DNA of 64,000 nucleotides from Cloeon dipterum (taxonomy: Eukaryota; Arthropoda; Insecta; Ephemeroptera; Baetidae): positions 27,831,883 through 27,895,882 of the forward strand of contig NC_088789.1 in the NCBI RefSeq assembly GCF_949628265.1, in the 5' to 3' direction. Position numbers and translations under genes: made by a program. Positions 58,114 through 64,000 of this stretch are shown one piece after another (position 1 is the first letter of the stretch; each line of letters begins with the position of its first letter). The notes beneath the pieces are model-generated. The model was given only the letters and a program-made list of their open reading frames with translations, was not told the DNA's origin and ran no database searches.

Positions 58114-60486
58114 AAAATAACCAAATCAAATGCAGCCCAAAATCATCGAAAACTCCCCTGTCTAGTGTCTCCACTGATTGTAGGATAGAGCAGGGATTCG
58201 GAGTGCGCGCCACTGCATTTAAAGTTGCTCACCGAGAGGCATCGCAAATTTTTGCACCATCCTTTTTACGACTCGGCTCACAACAGCGAACAATGCTTTT
58301 CGTATAATTAATGCGAGCTAATATGACTGCACGCGCGTTTACGACACACAGACTTTTCATTTCCACTTCTTTCATGTTCGCCTGGCTAGCGGCAGGCTCT
58401 CTTTCGCACACATGCATGTCGGATAAGTACATACATACCTCCACCATTCTCTCGCAGAAAATCCCCAGCGTTGCTGTTGAGAAACTTTTCTGCCCGCTCG
58501 GTTTATTTGTTTACAACTCGCATTCATTTCGACTCCTTTCTGTGAGGGCAAAAAGAGGTCCGAGACCGCTTAATTTATCTGAGCTGCTCTTTGAAACGAA
58601 AGGTCGAGGATTAGGTTTTGGTTCTGCTCTTTAATATGCTTGTTAAGCACTTTTGGCTCGGCTTTCTTTCTTTTCCTCCTCGGCACCGACTGCCGGCTGG
58701 AATAATATGCGCACGCGTTCTTGGCCAATACAATAAATCAGCAGTTGGCCGTGCAGACGGCACCCAGCGCTAATGCGACACAGACCTCAAGTGAAAAGTT
58801 CTTGAATACATATTCCGAGTTGAATATGTTTTACTTTCCGAGCAGTCCTGTAACTTCGACAAATTGACGTTTAGATCAAACAGTTTGTAAATTTTCCGTT
58901 CGCTAGTTTAAAAATGAGCAAAACGCATAAAGTTCTTTTATTGGTTTTTGAGTCACTTCCTCTACAAAACTTCTAGTAGTTTTCTTCTGCTGCGTTACCA
59001 GCTAATTCAGACTCTAGTATGTTAGTTATTGTTTAAAAGATTTTGACACTGAAATTTGTAAAACATTTAAGGGTAAATTTAAGATAAAAATTGTTTAAAT
59101 AAAGAGATATCGTTTAAGTTATTATTTTTTATTTCAGTTTTCTTATGCACCAATTAGAATAAATTCATATTTATCACTTACTACAATACTAGTGCTTTGG
59201 AGAAAATGCTAATGACTGACTTTAAAATTTAGAGATCATAATTTTTAAATTTTTCAAACGGACCTAAGATATTACTCTCTTTAATAAGTTATAACTTAGT
59301 TTAACGGATCACTCACTTACTCATTTAAATTAGATATTTTTCCTCTCTTGCGATGCCAAACTCAAATGCAAAGTTCCATTTATAGATAAACAAAATTAAA
59401 AAAAATAATTTTTCATTTGTGTTCAAATAATGCGTTCAATTATCGTGGTTATTACACTTGGGAACTCAAGACAGTCTACTATTTTGTTTTCGTGCGTCCG
59501 ATTTCATTTGATACCAAAATGAAGCATAATTCTTAAAACTTTAAAGCCAAACTTAAAATCATATTGGAGCTCAAATCAATTGATTGCTCGGAAACACTGT
59601 CAAAATGCGCCAAATGTATATATTTATTTCATTTTCCTGGAAATTGCATTGCTAATTAGGCCGGCAGCGGCACAATCTGCCGCCACCCCACGCGCACTGT
59701 ACTAATCAGCACGTATCAAATTACTGAGATTACAAGGAAATGCGATTGTCGGCTTGGTGAAAATACGCCGAAGATCCCGCCGAGGGCGCTCTCTCTCTCT
59801 CTCTCGAATGTGTGTGTCGCAAGAGCACAAGGGTGAATTTCCTGCAAAAGACTAAACGCGCGCGACGCAATTTTGGTTTGATACGCAACAAAGCACATCC
59901 AGCGAGAGCGGCTGGAGAAGGGGGCGGCGCGGGGGAGGCTCTTTTTTCCTGCCACTTTCCCTCTTCCCGACTGTCACCAGCCAGCCAGGCAGGCAGCCTA
60001 TCTTTCGCCTTTCGCTCGACAGACTGCCTTTATACTCGCCGTCTCGCGACTCGAGGAAAGGAGATTTTCTCGAATTATTTGCATACGCTCCCCTGCTGCG
60101 TGTGTATGCAACCTGCGTGCACGTCATCCGCTCAATTTCATGCATGGCAGCTTGACTTATACTCCCGAGTGCAATTTTTAAATTTTGATGATGCGGATTT
60201 TTCAAATTAAATGCTAATGCGCGACTCATATTTCCTTGCCACTAAAGCCCCTCTGTTGCAGAGAGGAAATTAGAAAACATGGCTCTTTACTCAACTTAAT
60301 TCCCCCATTGATAAATGAGTGCTAAACATTTAATTAGTTTGTTCTTAGAAATGAGCCGCCCACATGAAACTATAAAATAAATGGTAACTTTTTTATAAGG
60401 TTTTTGGGACTGAAAGAATTAAATACATCGATATGAACTGATTATATTGTTAATCAATGATGTGGAGTTAAAATAATTATTAATAA

Positions 60487-60908
60487 TTGCCAAGTTTAAT
60501 AAACCCTTAGTGTTCGAAGCCGCCAGCAGATGGCGCTACCGTATATTTCCATAATAAATTTAATTTTAATTAACTTCCGCTGCGATTTCAGACTCAATCC
60601 TGCCACTGTGCATTCTTCACTTAATATGCTTTCTTTCGACGTGCTGAAAGCCAAAATCGGTTAAGCCAATCGCCGTAGAATCGTGAAAAACTATTTTTTG
60701 AAATATAAAATCTTTTCCGACGTTTCCACGGCGAATGGATAGACTGATTTTGGTTTTCAGCACGTCAAAAGAAATTATATTAAGTGAAGAATGCACAGTG
60801 GCAGGATTGAGTCTGAAATCACAGCGGAAGTTAATTAAAATTAATTTTATTATGAAAGTATACGGTGGCGCCATCTGTTGGCGGCTTCCAACTGGTGTAT
60901 TGTTCACT
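60487..60908 (+). mobile_element. Fold-back element F1 with CTCF-like motifs, copy 1
   Basis: Two inverted arms of nearly 200 bases face each other across a short spacer near 60690-60710. The arms share GCGATTTCAGACTCAATCCTG or the GTGATT variant, GCCACTGTGCATTCTTCACT and GACGTGCTGAAA. Near the outer ends are CCAGCAGATGGCGCT (60523-60537, plus) and CCAACAGATGGCGCC (60867-60881, minus). The first fits the CTCF consensus CCASYAGRKGGCRSY at all positions. The exact outer borders and target duplication are uncertain. Confidence 0.85.
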
Positions 60909-61879
60909 AATATTTTATCTAGGGATCCATTCTACATAAAAACATTCATATTGTTTTAATTGATATTTTCTCTTTCTTAACTTCATATTTGGAATATTTT
61001 TCACGAATAATTGGTTTTAGAAAATTCACTTTAAACGTCATATTTGTCGGATGCTGGACGTAAAGGTTTGCCACATGTCAGATGCGAGTAGCTGGGAGAG
61101 AAGCATCTCGGGGGAGCAGCAGAGAGGCTGATGTGATCAATAAAATTAATATGCCTTTTGAAACAACGCCGGCAGAGCAGAGGGAGCCGAGAATTCTGAG
61201 CGGAGGCGGCGAGATGGATATTGAGACGCAGTCAAGTGGCGGTGTTCCTTAAGCACATCCATCACTCGTATTAGGCATATCAAACACACGGGGGCCGCAA
61301 CCCTTTCATGCAAAACAAAACAAGAGGGCAGCTGCAAAAGAGCTCGGCTCGGGTGGGCCTTTCAAAAGGGCTGACTGGCTGCTCGCCCGCCCGCCCGCCC
61401 GCTCGCTCGCTCGGCACCGCCGGCCTAATGCAGACAGTGCGTGTAATATAAATACCTGTGGTATCATCTCATTTAGCACGCCCGGTCGATAGAGTACTCG
61501 ATGCCGCTCCCGCTTCAAATTGCATGCGCAGCGCAAATTTTCGCGTGTGTACGTGCAAACCGAAAGCTGGGGACAATTTGTTGTGTGCGCTCGCATTCAC
61601 TGCCGTTCGGCAAGGGGAAGTAATTACGTGAGCCGTTTGCATTCTACTCGACGGATTTCCAAACACGCCGAGAGAGAGCGAGAGAGAGAGAGGCCGTCAC
61701 TGCCAACCCGCAACCCCTATCGACAACACGTTTCAAGTTGATTGGTTTCAACAGCTAAAATAAAAAGCTTTTGGAAAAATAATCATCTGCTTGTGCAAAA
61801 TTACTCTACTGATTGCTCCAAAGCATTGTTATTTACATAAAAAACGGTATTGTTGCTTGTTCATCTGTTTTTACTCATC

Positions 61880-62322
61880 AATTCACCAGTTGTATTATGT
61901 AGCCATTAATGTTTGAAGCCGCCAACAGATGGCGCCTCCGTATGCTTTCGTAATAAGTTTATTTTTAAGGCACTTCCGCTGCGATTTCAGACTCAATCCT
62001 GCCACTGTGCATTCTTCACTTAATATGCTTTCTTTTGACGTGCTGAAAACCAAAATCAGTCCACCCATTCACCGTAGAATCGTTGGAAAAAGATTTTTTA
62101 TTTCAAGAAATAGTTTTCCCGATTCTTCGGCGTGTGGCTGGACTGATTTTGGTTTACAGCACGTCAAAAGAAAGCATATTAAGTGAAGAATGCACAGTGG
62201 CAGGATTGAGTCTGAAATCGCAGCGAAAATGCCTTAAAACTAAATTTGTTAAGAAAGTATTACAGTGGCGCTATCTGTTGGCGGCTTCGAACACTAACGG
62301 TTTATACAACTGGTCAATTGAT
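61880..62322 (+). mobile_element. Fold-back element F1 with CTCF-like motifs, copy 2
   Basis: Same arms as 60487-60908, more complete outwards: CATCAATTCACCAGTTGTAT on the left is mirrored by ATACAACTGGTCAATTGATG on the right. CTCF-like sites are CCAACAGATGGCGCC (61922-61936, plus) and CCAACAGATAGCGCC (62267-62281, minus). The two copies are 1 kb apart and enclose a GC-rich patch. No protein is encoded. Confidence 0.85.
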
Positions 62323-63192
62323 GAATTTTTCTCTCTTAAAATCAAGCCAAGAGCACGTTTCCTTGTGCGCATAATAGGCGGATTCTGGAGCAGTCAATCA
62401 GGTCGCTGGCTGGAGGGGTGAGAAAAGCGGAGAATTTACTTAGTTTGCCTCTGTCGCTGCAAGTGGAGGGGGATGAAAGCTTGTTTTGTCGCCAGAAAAC
62501 AAAACAATATTCATGTTTATTGAATTTTAATTGTTATTTCCATGATTTAACAGAGTTTATTGGCGTGTACAAGTTCAATTCAATAAATATATTTTACACT
62601 GAAAATTTATAGGACAAAGTATTAAAATAGCCACTTTTCTAATTTCTATTTGTTCTGTTTCAATCAGATATGTAAATGTGGATTTTGTGGTGAACGTAGT
62701 GAAAAGTTTCATATTTTGAAATGTTCAACAAAAAGAATTATTTTAAGAGAAGCAGCAGAGTTGAAAGAATTGAGACGATTGTAGATTCAGGGTTACGCGC
62801 ATAATTGCGTCTAGTAAATTATTCATTCATTCAATTTATGTTTGTGCAGCTATCATCATTTTGTTATTACAACAAGTTTAATGAGATGTAATAAGATATT
62901 CTAGCATCCTCTTCTCTAGAAAAACATCCAAATTCCTCGTCAACATTTATTCATTTGCTGGGCAACAAAGTTGGCTTTCCTTACCAAAAGATCATTACCT
63001 GTTTAAACTTTCTTGCTCTTCATTTCTTGTTTTATGTCCACAAGCAGCACTGTATATACCTCGGTTTAAACGCAAATATAAATAGAGCTCCATTTGTAGA
63101 TTCGTCGGAAATGGCAGGCATGTGTTGTTCCGAATTCACGCAACTTTTGGTTTATTGCGAGTTCTCGCCGTAGGCAACCTAGCTTTTGATAG

Positions 63193-63320
<128 letters not shown>

Positions 63321-64000
63321 CCCCTTGTGCTGCCGTCGCTGCTCGCTCGCTCGCTCTGCGCTCCTCCACCCTACGTTTAGCTCTGTGGAAATGTATGTGC
63401 TGATGCTTTATATTTGTGACCCTCACCGCAGTGGTGTTTCGGAGCTCTGCAAGATTTATGTGCGCTTTCGCAAGTGCGAGCATGTGCTCGTGAAAATTAT
63501 AATGAGCTTTGAATTAATTAAATTGCTTAGAAAATTCCCGCATACACGGCATATGAAGTTGCCTTGGCCCCGAGTTTCTGCCAGATTTGCAACAATAGGA
63601 TGTGTTTGTTAATTAAAAATAATTGAGATTAAAACGTAATATTGAAGGGAAATTAATTATTCAGGAAGAATCAAAGGAAATTGTGAAAATTATATGCATT
63701 AACGAGCCAAAGTATAAATTTTGGGACTTTCCCGGAAAGTTAAAATGATATGTTGATGCAAATTGTTAGCGTGTACCTTTAAAAATGAAAATTGGCTTTT
63801 AATAAAACGATTCTAATGCTAAAACTCATTTCATTGAAGCCTTATAAATCGCAAAAGCCGTTGAAATTGTTAAAAACGTTGCTCAAATAAACTCAATACA
63901 ATAAAGAATAAATTTGAATAAAAGAGCAAAAAATCATATGATAAAAAAGAGAACAAAGAGAGCAAAACACACTCCAGTTTATGAAAAATATCGAGAATAG

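Noticed and set aside
58311..58634. 107-codon frame with a hydrophobic N-terminal part
   Set aside because: No homology recognised, no splice partners or promoter, and the composition matches the surrounding non-coding GC-rich patch.

Overview
The window is animal nuclear DNA, most likely from an insect: AT-rich spacers, short GT-AG introns, three co-oriented cuticular-protein genes carrying the arthropod-specific Rebers-Riddiford (RR) chitin-binding region, and TATA plus TCAGT-type arthropod initiators. I cannot place the species further from sequence alone.
Layout. 1-6.56 kb: gene-free DNA with one TTAA-flanked MITE and an old repeat. 6.70-12.59 kb (+): a complete 13-exon organic anion transporting polypeptide gene (841 aa by splicing) with a Kazal-like extracellular domain. 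Its 3' end meets, tail to tail, the mitochondrial F1-ATPase assembly factor gene ATPAF1 (14.16-15.87 kb, -). 17.30-18.86 kb (+): a 384-aa DXO/Rai1-family gene whose catalytic acidic residues are replaced, so it looks like a pseudo-nuclease similar in principle to Drosophila Cutoff. 24.80-27.08, 31.99-34.55 and 37.01-39.24 kb (+): three secreted cuticle proteins, each with a tiny first exon encoding two residues, a long low-complexity exon and a separate RR exon. The first is pro-resilin-like, the second is acidic with a degenerate RR region, the third is rich in Asn, Gly and Phe. 39.5-64 kb: no gene that I can support; GC- and CpG-rich patches alternate with AT-rich repeats.
Repeats are the main unexplained content. 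I assembled these families by eye: (1) a ~420-bp MITE with 13-bp terminal repeats and TTAA target sites, seven full-length copies; (2) a ~275-bp hAT-like MITE with CAGCGGGG ends and 8-bp target duplications, three copies; (3) a ~425-bp fold-back element whose arms carry motifs matching the CTCF consensus, two copies; (4) two further fold-back elements at 44.4 and 55.7 kb; (5) two older AT-rich families, one of which shares a core with the TTAA MITE.
Functional links: the three cuticle genes form a small cluster probably active in epidermis; the transporter, ATPAF1 and DXO-like genes are unrelated neighbours. The most interesting leads are the CTCF-like motif pairs in the fold-back elements, the catalytically degenerate DXO/Rai1 protein, and the displaced target duplication around the hAT-like MITE in the transporter intron.
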